64,000 bases of DNA from positions 1 through 64,000 of the forward strand of contig NZ_BBWQ01000022.1 in NCBI RefSeq assembly GCF_001463885.1, written 5' to 3'. The stretch is from Aureimonas altamirensis (GTDB taxonomy: Bacteria > Pseudomonadota > Alphaproteobacteria > Rhizobiales > Rhizobiaceae). Below are positions 44,302 through 54,116 of this stretch, piece by piece. Each line of letters begins with the position of its first letter. The stretch's first letter is position 1. The notes under the pieces were generated by a model. The model did not search any database. It worked only from the letters and a program-made list of their open reading frames with translations, and had not been told where the DNA came from. The position numbers and the translations under genes are program-made.

Positions 44302-44328
44302 CTTTCAGCCTGCGATTGGAGAATACTG

Positions 44329-45417
44329 ATGGCTTCCCTCAAGCCAGCTTCCCGCCTTGGTTTCCTCGACCGCTATCTGACGGTGTGGATTTTCGCCGCG
44401 ATGGCACTCGGCGTCGTGCTGGGCACGATATTCACCGGCTTGCCGGAAGCTCTCAACGCCATGTCGGTCGGCACCACCAACATACCGATCGCCATCGGCC
44501 TGATCCTGATGATGTATCCGCCGCTCGCCAAGGTGCGCTACGAAGAACTGCACCGGGTCTTTTCCGACAAGCGAGTGCTGATCCTTTCGCTGGTACAAAA
44601 CTGGATCATCGGCCCGACGCTGATGTTCGCGCTGGCCGTGATCTTCCTGCGCGACCACCCGGAATACATGACAGGACTGATCCTGATCGGACTCGCCCGC
44701 TGCATCGCTATGGTGCTGGTCTGGAACCAACTCGCGCGCGGCGACAATCAATATGTCGCCGGTCTGGTTGCCTTCAACTCGATATTCCAGATTCTGTTCT
44801 TCTCCACCTATGCGTGGTTTTTCCTTTCCGTCTTGCCACCCCTCTTCGGCCTTGAGGGCAGCGTCATAGACGTGAGCTTCTGGACCATTACCGAAGCGGT
44901 GCTGATCTATCTCGGCATTCCCTTCCTCGCCGGGTTCCTGACGCGCCGCATCCTCATCGCTCGCAAAGGCGCGGGCTGGTATGAGCACGAATTTCTGCCG
45001 CGCATCAGCCCCATAACGCTAGCCGCGCTGCTGTTCACCATTGTCGCCATGTTCAGCCTCAAGGGCGCGGACGTGGTGTCGCTGCCTCTCGATGTCCTGC
45101 GCATAGCCATTCCCCTGGCGCTTTATTTCGTCATCCAGTTCCTCATCAGCTTCGCGATGGGCCGGCTGATCGAGGCGGATTATCCGCGCACCACGGCCAT
45201 CGCCTTCACCGCTGCCGGCAATAATTTCGAGTTGGCCATCGCGGTCGCCATCGCGGCATTCGGTCTCGCATCGCCGGTGGCCTTCGCCGCCGTCATCGGC
45301 CCGCTCGTGGAAGTGCCCGCACTGATCCTGCTCGTTCATGTCGCGCTCAGGCTCGGCGCGAAGTGGTTTCCCGAGAAAGGGACGCCCGTTGCCGTTCCGG
45401 CCGAGGCCAAGCCATGA
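44329..45417 (+). CDS. acr3: Arsenite exporter ACR3
   Basis: 362 residues, ten membrane helices. ACR3 landmarks: [31 protein letters not shown] (the essential Cys) and [15 protein letters not shown]. Extrudes As(III). Its end overlaps arsH as ATGA. Confidence 0.94.
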   Translation: MASLKPASRLGFLDRYLTVWIFAAMALGVVLGTIFTGLPEALNAMSVGTTNIPIAIGLILMMYPPLAKVRYEELHRVFSDKRVLILSLVQNWIIGPTLMFALAVIFLRDHPEYMTGLILIGLARCIAMVLVWNQLARGDNQYVAGLVAFNSIFQILFFSTYAWFFLSVLPPLFGLEGSVIDVSFWTITEAVLIYLGIPFLAGFLTRRILIARKGAGWYEHEFLPRISPITLAALLFTIVAMFSLKGADVVSLPLDVLRIAIPLALYFVIQFLISFAMGRLIEADYPRTTAIAFTAAGNNFELAIAVAIAAFGLASPVAFAAVIGPLVEVPALILLVHVALRLGAKWFPEKGTPVAVPAEAKP

Positions 45418-46130
45418 CGGTTTCCGACCTTCCTAATGTGGTCCGCGCGGTGCTCGACAGCCCATCGGCTGAACGCCTACGAACGACGCCCTCTGCTCAT
45501 CCGCCGCGCATTCTCCTGCTCTACGGCTCGTTGCGTGAACGCTCCTATAGCAAGCTGCTCACGCTCGAAGCCGAACGGCTCCTCAACCACTTCGGCGCGG
45601 AAACCCGTGTGTTCGATCCGCACGGCCTGCCGCTGCCTGATGGTGCGCCCGTTGATCATCCGAAGGTGCAGGAGCTTCGGAAACTTTCGGAATGGTCCGA
45701 AGGGCAGGTCTGGACCAGCCCCGAACGTCACGGTGCCATGAGCGGAGTCCTCAAGGCGCAAATCGACTGGATACCGCTCGCGGTTGGCGCAGTTCGCCCC
45801 ACCCAGGGCCGCACATTGGCCGTGATGCAAGTCTCTGGCGGCTCGCAGAGTTTCAACGCCGTCAACCAACTTCGCGTCCTCGGCCGCTGGATGCGGATGA
45901 TCACCATCCCCAACCAGTCCTCGGTCGCCAAGGCATATCAGGAGTTCGACGAAGCGGGTCGAATGAAGCCTTCATCCTATTACGACCGGGTGGTCGATGT
46001 GATGGAGGAACTGGTGAAGTTCACGCTTCTGACCCGCGACGTCGCTCCTTACCTCACCGACCGCTACAGCGAGCGCAAGGAAACCGCCCAAAAGCTGGAA
46101 GAGCGTATGGCGCTCAAGCGCGTCCGGTGA
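45414..46130 (+). CDS. arsH: Arsenical resistance NADPH-dependent FMN reductase ArsH
   Basis: 238 residues of the flavodoxin-like family. [16 protein letters not shown] gives the FMN-binding loop and [18 protein letters not shown] the ArsH signature. It oxidises methylated trivalent arsenicals or acts as an NADPH:FMN reductase. Four-base overlap with acr3. Confidence 0.92.
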   Translation: MTVSDLPNVVRAVLDSPSAERLRTTPSAHPPRILLLYGSLRERSYSKLLTLEAERLLNHFGAETRVFDPHGLPLPDGAPVDHPKVQELRKLSEWSEGQVWTSPERHGAMSGVLKAQIDWIPLAVGAVRPTQGRTLAVMQVSGGSQSFNAVNQLRVLGRWMRMITIPNQSSVAKAYQEFDEAGRMKPSSYYDRVVDVMEELVKFTLLTRDVAPYLTDRYSERKETAQKLEERMALKRVR

Positions 46131-47353
46131 CGACAAACCTGCCGGCTCAAACGGGCCTGTCTCCCGACGCGAGAAGGTGGCCCGTCATCTCCGCGCTCGG
46201 CATCGTACAGATATTTGCATGGGGCAGCTCCTATTACCTGCTCGCCGTTCTCGCCGCCCCGATCGCGGCCGATACGGGTTGGCCGCTTTCATGGATCGTC
46301 GGCGCTCTCTCCATTGGCCTGCTCGCGGCCGGCGTCGTTTCCCCGCGCGTGGGTGACGCCATTGGCCAGCACGGCGGGCGTCCCATCCTTGCTCTGGCTT
46401 GCCTGCTGTTCGCTGCCGGCCTCGTCATCCTTGCGGCTGCGCCGTCCCTATGGGTATTCGTCGCCGGATGGATCGTGCTCGGTATCGGCATGGGGGCCGG
46501 CCTTTATGATGCGGCATTTGCCACGCTCGGGGGCTATTATGGCCGTTCCGCGCGATCCGCCATCACTACACTGACCTTGTGGGGCGGCTTCGCAAGCACG
46601 GTCTGCTGGCCGCTCTCGGCCTTGTTTCTGGAGCATCTGGGATGGCGCGGGGCCTGCATGGCCTATGCCGGCATTCATCTCGCGATCTGCCTGCCGCTCG
46701 TGCTGCTGGTCCTTCCGAGCAACGGCAAGCCCAGGCCGATCGGTGGCAAAGACCAAGCTCCTGCGATCAAGCTGCGCGACCATGAGCGCCGGGCCTATCT
46801 GATCATGATGGCGATCGTGGTGCTGGCCGGATTGGGCGTCACCATCATATCGGTGCATCTGCTGACCCTGTTGCAGCAACGCGGGCTGTCGCTGGGCGAA
46901 GCTGTAGCCCTCGGCGCGCTGATAGGCCCGGCCCAAGTCGCCGGCCGAATTGGCGAAATGGCGAGCGGGGGGAGGCATCATCCCTTCTGGACACTCGCGG
47001 CCGCCTCCGTCCTGAGCGCGGCAGGGGTGACGATGCTCGCGGCAGGTTTTCTCATCATCGGCCTGTCGCTCATCCTCTACGGGGCCGGCAATGGCATCTT
47101 CTCGATCGCCAAGGGTGCGCTCCCGCTCGCCCTGTTCGGACCTTCCCGCTATGCGCCGATCATGGGGCGGCTTGCCCGGCCCAGTCTCGTCGCCCAAGCT
47201 GCCGGCCCAACCGTGGGTGCGATCCTGCTTTCGGTCGGGGGCACCGATCAAACTCTTGTGGCGCTGGCAGCTCTCGCCATCGCCAATCTCGCCCTCGTCG
47301 CGCTGTTATGGGGGCCGATCAAAGGAGAAGCGGGAAGCAACGATAAGTTTTGA
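46127..47353 (+). CDS. MFS transporter of the arsenic operon (ArsK-like candidate)
   Basis: 408 residues, 12 membrane helices. Motifs include [20 protein letters not shown] and [15 protein letters not shown]. Starts at GTG 46127 overlapping the arsH stop (GTGA). Last gene of the ars operon. MFS members in such places include ArsJ, ArsP-linked and ArsK pumps; no GAPDH gene is adjacent, so ArsJ is less likely. ArsK-like As/Sb export is an inference. Confidence 0.75.
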   Translation: MTTNLPAQTGLSPDARRWPVISALGIVQIFAWGSSYYLLAVLAAPIAADTGWPLSWIVGALSIGLLAAGVVSPRVGDAIGQHGGRPILALACLLFAAGLVILAAAPSLWVFVAGWIVLGIGMGAGLYDAAFATLGGYYGRSARSAITTLTLWGGFASTVCWPLSALFLEHLGWRGACMAYAGIHLAICLPLVLLVLPSNGKPRPIGGKDQAPAIKLRDHERRAYLIMMAIVVLAGLGVTIISVHLLTLLQQRGLSLGEAVALGALIGPAQVAGRIGEMASGGRHHPFWTLAAASVLSAAGVTMLAAGFLIIGLSLILYGAGNGIFSIAKGALPLALFGPSRYAPIMGRLARPSLVAQAAGPTVGAILLSVGGTDQTLVALAALAIANLALVALLWGPIKGEAGSNDKF

Positions 47354-47421
47354 GAAGCCGTCACGAAGATCCCTGATTTTTGTAGCAGGTCAGGCCAACG
47401 TTGAATTTTCAGGGGAATTTC

Positions 47422-47474
47422 TGTCGCAAATGTCGCGTGCGAAAGTCAAAATTGTGCGACTGATTTTTGCGACA
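47422..47474. repeat. Inverted TGTCGCAAA repeats at the island edge
   Basis: TGTCGCAAA (47422-47430) and its complement TTTGCGACA (47466-47474) lie 35 bp apart, with a further TGTCGCG and TGCGACT in between. The layout resembles multi-copy recombinase (resolvase) or transposon-end sites. No recombinase gene is near, so it may be a remnant. Confidence 0.4.
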
Positions 47475-47478
47475 CGTC

Positions 47479-47499
47479 GCGGCCCGGAATCCGGGCCGC
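47479..47499. terminator. Stem-loop between MFS and minus-strand gene
   Basis: GCGGCCCGG / CCGGGCCGC with loop AAT, lying just beyond the stop codon of the minus-strand gene and 130 bp after the MFS stop. Could end transcripts from both sides; no long T-run. Confidence 0.5.
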
Positions 47500-47505
47500 A
47501 ATGGA

Positions 47506-48081
47506 TTACCGCTCTTCCCGCTGCTGTGGTGCTGGACCGATTGTAGCGGGTTCCCCTTCGATGATGCGGATCGGCACGCCCAAAGCAGCCGAAAGGGATG
47601 CTTCGCTGCCACCGGCAAGCTCTGTTCCGGGGAGAACCGTAAGAACCACATATCCGGTGCGCTCATCGACATATCCGCCGTAGCCATCGGGAAGAACGCG
47701 CGTAATCATCTGGCGGTCATCCAACGCGGCGACCAGTTGATCGACGGTATGGGATGCGCCTGTCAGGACTTCGACACGCACCCGATCTTCGCCCAATTGG
47801 TACTGAAGCGTGCCCGCATCCCGGTCTCCCGTTAGCCTGACGACGACATGGAAATCGGGCTCGCGCTCGATGAAGATACCGGCGATACGGTCGCGGAAAC
47901 GCTCCTGTAGGGCGGCCGAAAGCGGGCCGGTGTCCGGCTCCATCTCATGCGAGGGGATTTCAGGAACATAGTTCTCAGGCAACCCGGCCGGTCTGGCGGA
48001 CGTGGGCGCCTCCGCGCCTGCCACGGATGCTGCCGCGACAAACACCGTTGCGCCAAAAGCCCCCGCCCATACCCTATTCAT
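47506..48081 (-). CDS. Secreted protein of unknown function, perhaps truncated
   Basis: 191 residues with signal peptide (FGATVFVAAASVAGAEA). The body (RDRIAGIFIEREPDFHVVVR ... LTGASHTVDQLVAAL ... VLTVLPG) resembles the pro-region of alpha-lytic/streptogrisin-type serine proteases, which pack with a C-terminal protease domain that is missing here. The gene stops next to a stem-loop and the TGTCGCA repeats, so the 3' part may have been lost. It overlaps the EF-hand gene by eight bases. Confidence 0.6.
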   Translation of the reverse strand: MNRVWAGAFGATVFVAAASVAGAEAPTSARPAGLPENYVPEIPSHEMEPDTGPLSAALQERFRDRIAGIFIEREPDFHVVVRLTGDRDAGTLQYQLGEDRVRVEVLTGASHTVDQLVAALDDRQMITRVLPDGYGGYVDERTGYVVLTVLPGTELAGGSEASLSAALGVPIRIIEGEPATIGPAPQQREER

Positions 48082-48358
48082 TTGTGGTTTTGCCGCGTGC
48101 TTCGAAGAGCGCGGCCTTGTCTTCCGCGGGGCTGATGAAACCGTCGCCATCGGTGTCGATCTGGTCGAAGACTTCATCGGTCATGTTCGGATTCCCGGCT
48201 TTCGCCTCTTCCCGGCTCAGCTTGCCGTCGCCATCCGTGTCGCCCGCGTCCCATTCGGCCTGCCATGCGGCTTCGTCAAAATCTGCGGGCGGTTCCGTCT
48301 GGGCGAAGGCAGGGACGGCGAGACCGATGGCGAACAGGCTGGCAATGGCAAGTCTCAA
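48074..48358 (-). CDS. Secreted EF-hand calcium-binding protein
   Basis: 94 residues with a signal peptide (LAIASLFAIGLAVPAFA) and two EF-hand loops, DTDGDGKLSREE-type at residues 40-51 and DTDGDGFISPAE at 68-79. TTG 48358 is the preferred start because GGAGG lies seven bases upstream; ATG 48394 has no such site. Likely periplasmic Ca(II) binding. It is the first of two minus-strand genes at the edge of the arsenic island. Confidence 0.75.
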   Translation of the reverse strand: MRLAIASLFAIGLAVPAFAQTEPPADFDEAAWQAEWDAGDTDGDGKLSREEAKAGNPNMTDEVFDQIDTDGDGFISPAEDKAALFEARGKTTNE

Positions 48359-48498
48359 GGCTGTTCCTCCAAAGTCGAGTGAATATACAGCCATCACCTT
48401 AGGATAATTCGCGAAAATCCCAAAGACCGCGACAGTCGCGAAGGCCGCTTCCGGCGGATCCTTGTTACTGCTCAGCCAACCGGGAGCGGGAACTCGTG

Positions 48499-48948
48499 TC
48501 AACGACTAAGGCGGCCAAATTCAACTCTCTGATCCGTCACATCCTCCGACACCTCCTGCCGCAGCTTCGGTCCCTGTGCGAGGCGGCGACCGAGCGCGGT
48601 GATGAACGCCTCGTATCGCTCCGCTGATTTGGCCTTCGCGGCCTTTGCCGCCGGCTCAGGCAAGGCCGGTGTGGTGTTGACCCAGAAGCGGATGAAGACC
48701 GCCAGGCTTTCGACGGCGATGCCGACGTCTCGTTCAAGCCGGTCCATGCGGCGATCGAGTCGATCGAGGCGCTTGGCGATTATCGCCTCTCGGCGTTCGG
48801 CATCGTCGGGAGACAGGAATGAGGCGATGGCCGCCTCGCCGATCATCGACTGCGACCGGTCCCGCCGCGCGGCAAACTCGGTCAGGGCTTTTTCGACATC
48901 GGGGTCCAGATAGACGGTGAGTTTTTTCTTCTTCCGGAGATTGGCCAT
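48499..48948 (-). CDS. CopG-family (ribbon-helix-helix) protein of the tra region
   Basis: 149 residues: a basic start and RHH fold (KKKKLTVYLDPDVEKALTEF) then a coiled-coil (KRLDRLDRRMDRLERDV). Such genes sit between traG and trbB in related elements. Probably regulates transfer or aids relaxosome assembly. Four bases separate it from traG. The trbB gene, its usual neighbour, is now 13.6 kb away. Confidence 0.8.
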   Translation of the reverse strand: MANLRKKKKLTVYLDPDVEKALTEFAARRDRSQSMIGEAAIASFLSPDDAERREAIIAKRLDRLDRRMDRLERDVGIAVESLAVFIRFWVNTTPALPEPAAKAAKAKSAERYEAFITALGRRLAQGPKLRQEVSEDVTDQRVEFGRLSR

Positions 48949-48952
48949 GGCG

Positions 48953-50938
48953 CTACAGCTCCATGCCGTCGTTCGGGTCCATGGCAACCTGCCGGGCAAT
49001 GCCCTGCACCTGGCGGATCATGCGCCGATTTTGCATGGCCTCTTCCTCAACTTCATCGGGCGGCGCGATCTCGAATTCGTTCTCGAGGGGCTTTTTCTTC
49101 TCCACGGGCTTTACGCGGCTGAGTTCAGGCTGCAATCGGCGTTCGGATTCGGTCGGATCTTCGTCATTGGTTCTCTGGTCGCCGTGATCCGTGGCGCCTT
49201 CCGGTCGCGCCGGGATCGGAAGCTTGGTCCAGTCGTCGGGCCGCGTTTCTTCGGGACCTTTCAATTCAGGCGGTGACAGAACGCGCTCGCGAAACCGGGC
49301 GTCCTCGTAATAGCGCGCCTTCGTCGCCCGGATCGGGGGGATGCCCGCCACCATGACGATCTCCTCATGTGGGGGAAGCTGCATGATCTCGCCCGGCGTC
49401 AGCAACTGGCGCGCGGTTTCCGAGCGCGAGACCATAAGGTGCCCGAGCCAGGGCGACAGGCGATGGCCGGCATAGTTCTTCATCGCCTTCATCTCGGTGG
49501 CGGTGCCGAGCGCATCCGACACCCGTTTCGCCGTGCGCTCGTCGTTGGTGGCGAAGCTGACGCGGACATGGCAGTTGTCGAGGATCGAGTTGTTCGGCCC
49601 GTAGGCTTTCTCGATCTGGTTCAGCGACTGCGCGATCAGGAATGATTTCAGACCGTAGCCGGCCATGAAAGCCAGCGCGGTCTCGAAGAAATCGAGCCTG
49701 CCCAGCGCCGGAAACTCGTCCAGCATCAGAAGGAGCCGATGCCGCCCGGCGTTCGCCTGCAGGTCTTCGGTCAGGCGACGGCCGATCTGATTGAGCAGCA
49801 ATCGCATCAGCGGCTTGGTGCGGTTGATGTCGGAGGGCGGCACGACGAGGTAAAGCGTGACCGGCTGATCGCCTCCCACAATATCGCTGATGCGCCAGTC
49901 GGAGCGGCGTGTGACTTCGGCCACGACCGGATCGCGATACAGGCCGAGAAACGACATCGCCGTCGACAACACGCCGCTGCGCTCGTTCTCGGACTTGTTG
50001 CGCAGCTCGCGCGCGGCGCTGGCAACGACCGGGTGCGGCCCCGCTTCGCCCAGATGCGCGGTCTTCATCATGGCGCGCAACGTGGAATCCACCGGGCGCT
50101 TCGGATCGGACAGGAATTTGGCCACACCTGCCAGGGTCTTGTCGGGTTCGGCGTAAAGCACATGCAGGATGGCGCCCACCAGCAGCGAATGGCTGGTCTT
50201 TTCCCAATGGTTGCGCTTGTCGAGACTGCCTTCCGGATCGACGAGGATGTCGGCGATGTTCTGGACGTCGCGCACCTCCCACTCGCCGCGGCGCACTTCC
50301 AGCAGCGGATTGTAGGCCGAGGATTTCGGGTTGGTCGGGTCGAAGAGCAGCACGCGGCCGTGCTGCGAGCGGAAGCCGGAGGTGAGCTGCCAGTTCTCAC
50401 CCTTGATGTCGTGGACGATGGCCGACCCCGGCCAGGTCAGCAGCGACGGGACGACGAGGCCGACGCCTTTGCCCGAACGTGTCGGGGCAAAGCACAGGAC
50501 ATGCTCCGGCCCGTCATGGCGTAGATAGTCCTTCTCGTAACGGCCGAGAACAACACCATCGGGATCGAGCAGGCCCGCCGCCTTGATCTCTCCTTTCCCG
50601 GCCCATCGCGCCGAGCCATAGGTGGCGACGTTTTTCGCCTCGCGCGCCCGCCAGACCGACATGCCGATGGCGACGGCAATGGCGATGAAGCCGCCCGATG
50701 CCGCGATGATCCCGCCCTTGGCGAAGATCGGCGGCGCATAGGCTTCGTAGAAATACCACCACCAGAAGATCGCGGGCGGATAATAGATCGGCACGCCGAA
50801 CATCACGAACCAGGGCGGCCCGAGTTGCGCCTGATAACCGAGGCTCGAGGCGACATACTGGGTCGCGCCCCAGGTGGTGGCGAGGATGATGAGGAAGACG
50901 ATGGTGATCTGTCCCCAGAGGATCTTGGTCGCGGACAT
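48953..50938 (-). CDS. traG: Type IV coupling protein TraG (VirD4-like)
   Basis: 661 residues. Two or three N-terminal membrane helices, Walker A APTRSGKGVGLVVPS, and Walker B LLMLDEFPALGRLD. Brings the relaxase-DNA complex to the TrbBCDEFGIJL channel. Upstream relaxase gene on the same strand, 24 bp away. Confidence 0.94.
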   Translation of the reverse strand: MSATKILWGQITIVFLIILATTWGATQYVASSLGYQAQLGPPWFVMFGVPIYYPPAIFWWWYFYEAYAPPIFAKGGIIAASGGFIAIAVAIGMSVWRAREAKNVATYGSARWAGKGEIKAAGLLDPDGVVLGRYEKDYLRHDGPEHVLCFAPTRSGKGVGLVVPSLLTWPGSAIVHDIKGENWQLTSGFRSQHGRVLLFDPTNPKSSAYNPLLEVRRGEWEVRDVQNIADILVDPEGSLDKRNHWEKTSHSLLVGAILHVLYAEPDKTLAGVAKFLSDPKRPVDSTLRAMMKTAHLGEAGPHPVVASAARELRNKSENERSGVLSTAMSFLGLYRDPVVAEVTRRSDWRISDIVGGDQPVTLYLVVPPSDINRTKPLMRLLLNQIGRRLTEDLQANAGRHRLLLMLDEFPALGRLDFFETALAFMAGYGLKSFLIAQSLNQIEKAYGPNNSILDNCHVRVSFATNDERTAKRVSDALGTATEMKAMKNYAGHRLSPWLGHLMVSRSETARQLLTPGEIMQLPPHEEIVMVAGIPPIRATKARYYEDARFRERVLSPPELKGPEETRPDDWTKLPIPARPEGATDHGDQRTNDEDPTESERRLQPELSRVKPVEKKKPLENEFEIAPPDEVEEEAMQNRRMIRQVQGIARQVAMDPNDGMEL

Positions 50939-50962
50939 TGCGATGGTCCTTTCTGGTTGAGG

Positions 50963-52702
50963 CTAAAGGCCGAGGGAGCGCTTGCGCCCGAAGTCCCAAT
51001 CTACGCCGCCATCATCGCGGGCTACGCCGGAGACGTGACGGCCGATCTGTTTTTCGAGAGAGGGCGACCAGGGCACGAGCTGGAAGCCGAGGCCGTCGTC
51101 GATCATGGCGAAGCGGCCGGAGGCGAGCGCGAAACGCTGGCGATAGGAGCCGGCGACATATTCGCCGCTGGCTGCGCGCTCGAAGGACATGCCGGTCTCG
51201 GTTGCGAGCTTCTCGCCGAGGTTGTCGAGTTCGCGTTGGCGCAAGGTGCTGAGCAGCCGGCGCGCGAAGACGACGCGACCGCCCTGCCGCTCGGCAAAGC
51301 CCTCGCCGATCAGATGTTCAGCGCGTTCGTCCAGAGCCTGACGGACCTCAGCGCCGAAACCGCTGTCCGACAGCGCGATCGGATCGCGGGCGATGGCCTG
51401 CCGGTCGAGCCAGGTCGCGCCCGAGGCGCCGACTTGCGCACCAAGATCGAGATCGGCGCGGACGGCGAGCGCGACGCGGCGCTGCCCCTGCGGGTCCTCC
51501 CAGGATCGCAACTCGACGATGGAACCGGGCGGACTGTCGCCGGCGGCGTCGAGATGCGGCAGCTTGATGTGATGGGTCCGCCCGTCGGTGCCGTCGACCA
51601 CGGCATAAGCGGTGCCCTTCAACTCGTCGTCGAGGCCGCGCTCGACCAGGCGGCCGATGACGGGAACGTCAAGGCTTTCGCCGGCGAGGACATAGCTGGC
51701 CGAGCCGCGTTCGATGCCGCGTTCGGTCAGGGCACGGTGCATGCGCTTGATGATGTCGCCGCGCTCGCCCAGTTCACGCAGGACCGCTTCGGCTTCGGGC
51801 TTGATGAACCATTGCGAGAGGCCGATCTCTTCGGCAAGCCCGCGGATTTCAAGGGTTCGCAGCCGCCCCACCTTCAGAGTATGAAACTCGTCCGGCTGGC
51901 GGTCGGGAAGCGGGGCAAGGTCGATGATGCCGGACTTGCCGGCGTCGCGCACAAGCTGCCGGTCGAGCTGCGTCCAGCGTTCCGCCTCGACCTGCCGCTC
52001 CAGATTGCGGTGGATCTCCAGATCGGTGCGGGGCCCGAGTTCCTGCGTGACCAGATCCTGCGCACGGGCGCGCATGCCCTCCTTGATGTAGTCGCGGGAA
52101 ATCACCAGGTCCTGGCCATCGTCGGTGCGGCCGCGCAGGATGATATGGATATGGGGATTGTCGGTGTTCCAGTGATCGACGGCGACCCAATCGAGGCGCG
52201 TGCCGAGATCCTTCTCCATCTGCCCCATCAGCTCGCGGGCGTGATCCTTCAGATTGGCCATGTCCACCGCGTCTTCGGGCGAGACGATGAAGCGGAAATG
52301 ATGCCTGTCGTCCTGGCACTTTTCCGCGAAAGCGCCGACATCCATGTCGTCCCTTTCCGGGCCGAACATCCGCGCCTTTTCCCCGTCGCGGGTCACGCCA
52401 TCGCGGCGCAGATAATTAAGGTGTGCGCCGAGCGGAGCCGAGCGTGCCGTTTGGCGAACCACGCGGGTCTTGATGACGGCGATGCGCGAGCGTCCGGTGA
52501 GAAGCCGGTTGGCCTGGATGCTGGCGCGCTGACCGCGCCCGAAGCGTGAGCGGTTGCCCGAGGTGATCTTGCCGGAGCGCGAGACGCGTCCGCCGGCTTT
52601 CTGGGCGGCGGCGAGCGCCTGGGCGACAAAGGGCCTCGCCTGTTGCGCGCGGGTCGAGCGGATACGGCCCGGACGGATGCGGAACTCGTTGTCATCGGAC
52701 AT
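50963..52702 (-). CDS. Conjugative relaxase (VirD2/RlxS-like, DUF3363)
   Basis: 579 residues. The N-terminal relaxase domain has the metal-binding HxH triad region DNPHIHIILRG and a candidate catalytic Tyr in HLNYLRRDG. The C-terminal half is DUF3363. Nicks oriT and leads the transferred strand. The GCACSGTGC palindromes 10-140 bp upstream mark a candidate nic/oriT. Start MSDDNEF at 52702 has an appropriate upstream sequence; GTG/ATG further up lies in the palindromes. Confidence 0.9.
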   Translation of the reverse strand: MSDDNEFRIRPGRIRSTRAQQARPFVAQALAAAQKAGGRVSRSGKITSGNRSRFGRGQRASIQANRLLTGRSRIAVIKTRVVRQTARSAPLGAHLNYLRRDGVTRDGEKARMFGPERDDMDVGAFAEKCQDDRHHFRFIVSPEDAVDMANLKDHARELMGQMEKDLGTRLDWVAVDHWNTDNPHIHIILRGRTDDGQDLVISRDYIKEGMRARAQDLVTQELGPRTDLEIHRNLERQVEAERWTQLDRQLVRDAGKSGIIDLAPLPDRQPDEFHTLKVGRLRTLEIRGLAEEIGLSQWFIKPEAEAVLRELGERGDIIKRMHRALTERGIERGSASYVLAGESLDVPVIGRLVERGLDDELKGTAYAVVDGTDGRTHHIKLPHLDAAGDSPPGSIVELRSWEDPQGQRRVALAVRADLDLGAQVGASGATWLDRQAIARDPIALSDSGFGAEVRQALDERAEHLIGEGFAERQGGRVVFARRLLSTLRQRELDNLGEKLATETGMSFERAASGEYVAGSYRQRFALASGRFAMIDDGLGFQLVPWSPSLEKQIGRHVSGVARDDGGVDWDFGRKRSLGL

Positions 52703-52713
52703 GGGGCGCCCCC

Positions 52714-52842
52714 GCACGGTGCAAATCATCAAGGAAAATCAGGAAGAGGAGCGCGCAGCGCACGGTGCGCGCCAGCGCCGCACGGTGCGGGACGCGCCGG
52801 AAACCTGAACAAAAACAACCGCCCGCCACAGCCGCACCGTGC
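52714..52842. other. Candidate oriT or relaxase-operon operator
   Basis: Between the transglycosylase and relaxase genes are four copies of GCAC(G/C)GTGC starting at 52714, 52760, 52780 and 52834, two of them extended palindromes (CCGCACGGTGCGG, GCCGCACCGTGCGGC). A further copy lies at 55739 in the methylase gene. Position beside the relaxase gene suggests oriT or autoregulation. Confidence 0.5.
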
Positions 52843-52945
52843 GGCCTTTTATCTCGCCATCTTTCGGTCGTGGTGCCTGCCGCCACCCTCTGCGCCCTCC
52901 ATGACACGCCAGCGCCCGATGGGATGCGAATTGCGGTGCCGCTGC

Positions 52946-53710
52946 TCATGGCCGGTCCCCACCGGCATCGCGGGCGACGAACAGCCCCTCCGACTGCAAG
53001 GCGGTGAGTGCGTCCGGTGCCGCCGGGACGAGCGAAGGGGCATCGTCCGGCGTGCGGTCGGGGGACGCGGGATCGGCAGCGGAAGCGCCGATTTCACGCG
53101 CGACGAAGAGCGCCGCCTCGCGCCAGTCGGGCGGCGGAGCGACCGTCGAGCCGCTGCCGGAAGGCCGCTCGCCGAGCAGGATCGGCGTCAAAGCAGCGAC
53201 ATAGGCGCGCGTCTCGGCAGGCAGCGGACGAGCCGTCGCGCGGTATTCATCGTAGCGACCGGGACCGGCATTGTAGGCCGCGAGCATCGCGGCAACATTG
53301 CCGTAGCGATCCCACATCTCGCGTAGGTAGGCGGTGCCCGCGAGGATGTTGTCGCGCGGCTCGAAGGGGTCGCGGCCGAGAGCATGGCGGATGCGCAGCT
53401 CCGCCCAAGTCGAGGGCATGACCTGCATCAGCCCCATCGCGCCGGCAGACGATATGGCGTGCATATTGCCCGCGCTTTCGACCTGCATCACGGCGATGAT
53501 CCATGCCGCCGGGATGCCGAACCGCTGCGAAGCCTCTTCGATATGGGCGCCGTGCGGATGCACGGCGACGGCACGACCCATCACGGCGATCTGCGCCAGG
53601 CCGGGCAGCGGGGCAATGGCTGTGACGAACAGGCCGGAAAGAAGAAGGAGGAGGATGCGGCGGCGGGCGCCACATCTCCCCGAGGCGGGACGGATGCAGG
53701 ACGTGACCAT
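52946..53710 (-). CDS. Lytic transglycosylase (VirB1-like)
   Basis: 254 residues with signal peptide (LLLLLSGLFVTAIAPLPGLA) and SLT fold: catalytic Glu in VMQVESAGN, then GAMGLMQVMPSTWAELR and AYNAGPGRYDEY. Opens peptidoglycan for the conjugation channel. ATG 53710 is preferred over GTG 53716 because AGGAG lies five bases upstream. Confidence 0.92.
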   Translation of the reverse strand: MVTSCIRPASGRCGARRRILLLLLSGLFVTAIAPLPGLAQIAVMGRAVAVHPHGAHIEEASQRFGIPAAWIIAVMQVESAGNMHAISSAGAMGLMQVMPSTWAELRIRHALGRDPFEPRDNILAGTAYLREMWDRYGNVAAMLAAYNAGPGRYDEYRATARPLPAETRAYVAALTPILLGERPSGSGSTVAPPPDWREAALFVAREIGASAADPASPDRTPDDAPSLVPAAPDALTALQSEGLFVARDAGGDRP

Positions 53711-53712
53711 GA

Positions 53713-54048
53713 TCACTCCTGCTCGTCGCGCTTCTTTTGGCGGGTCCAGTGCAAGCCCCAGTCGCGGCCGTCTTCGTCCGACTGGAACAGGCGGGCGCGG
53801 ATCGGCTGCTGGAAAACTGGATCGTCGAGAAGCACGGAGACGAACGGTCCCGCGCGCTCGCCGGAATGTTTCCAGCCTGCGCCGACTTCCGGCCCATACT
53901 CATCGCCGAGATGGATGCGATAGGCAGGCGCCTTGTCGGCGTCCGCATTTTCCGACGGCGTGAAGGTCAGCTCGACGTCCAGCGAGAGCGTGCGGAGTCG
54001 CCCGGAATAGCCGGACGGGGTGCGGGTAAACTGGCCGATCTGTGCCAT
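53713..54048 (-). CDS. DUF736 protein
   Basis: 111 residues, MAQIGQFTRTPSGYSGRLRT opening is characteristic of DUF736. Common in alphaproteobacterial conjugative elements near traF and the transglycosylase; function unknown. Small basic/acidic beta-rich domain. Confidence 0.88.
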   Translation of the reverse strand: MAQIGQFTRTPSGYSGRLRTLSLDVELTFTPSENADADKAPAYRIHLGDEYGPEVGAGWKHSGERAGPFVSVLLDDPVFQQPIRARLFQSDEDGRDWGLHWTRQKKRDEQE

Positions 54049-54116
54049 GGAAGGCTCCTTTCCTATGCGGTGGAGAAGACGCGGGACGGCTCAACGGCCC
54101 CGCTCTGGACGCGCTG

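Noticed and set aside
46127-47353. ArsJ assignment for the MFS gene
   Set aside because: ArsJ is normally paired with a GAPDH gene, which is absent here.
47422-47474. Defined transposon terminal repeats or a named res site
   Set aside because: Only a 9-bp inverted repeat pair is visible and no recombinase is nearby, so it is listed as a repeat rather than a named element.
50825-52549. 574-codon plus-strand ORF over the relaxase gene
   Set aside because: The minus-strand relaxase has recognised domains; this is a GC-driven open frame.
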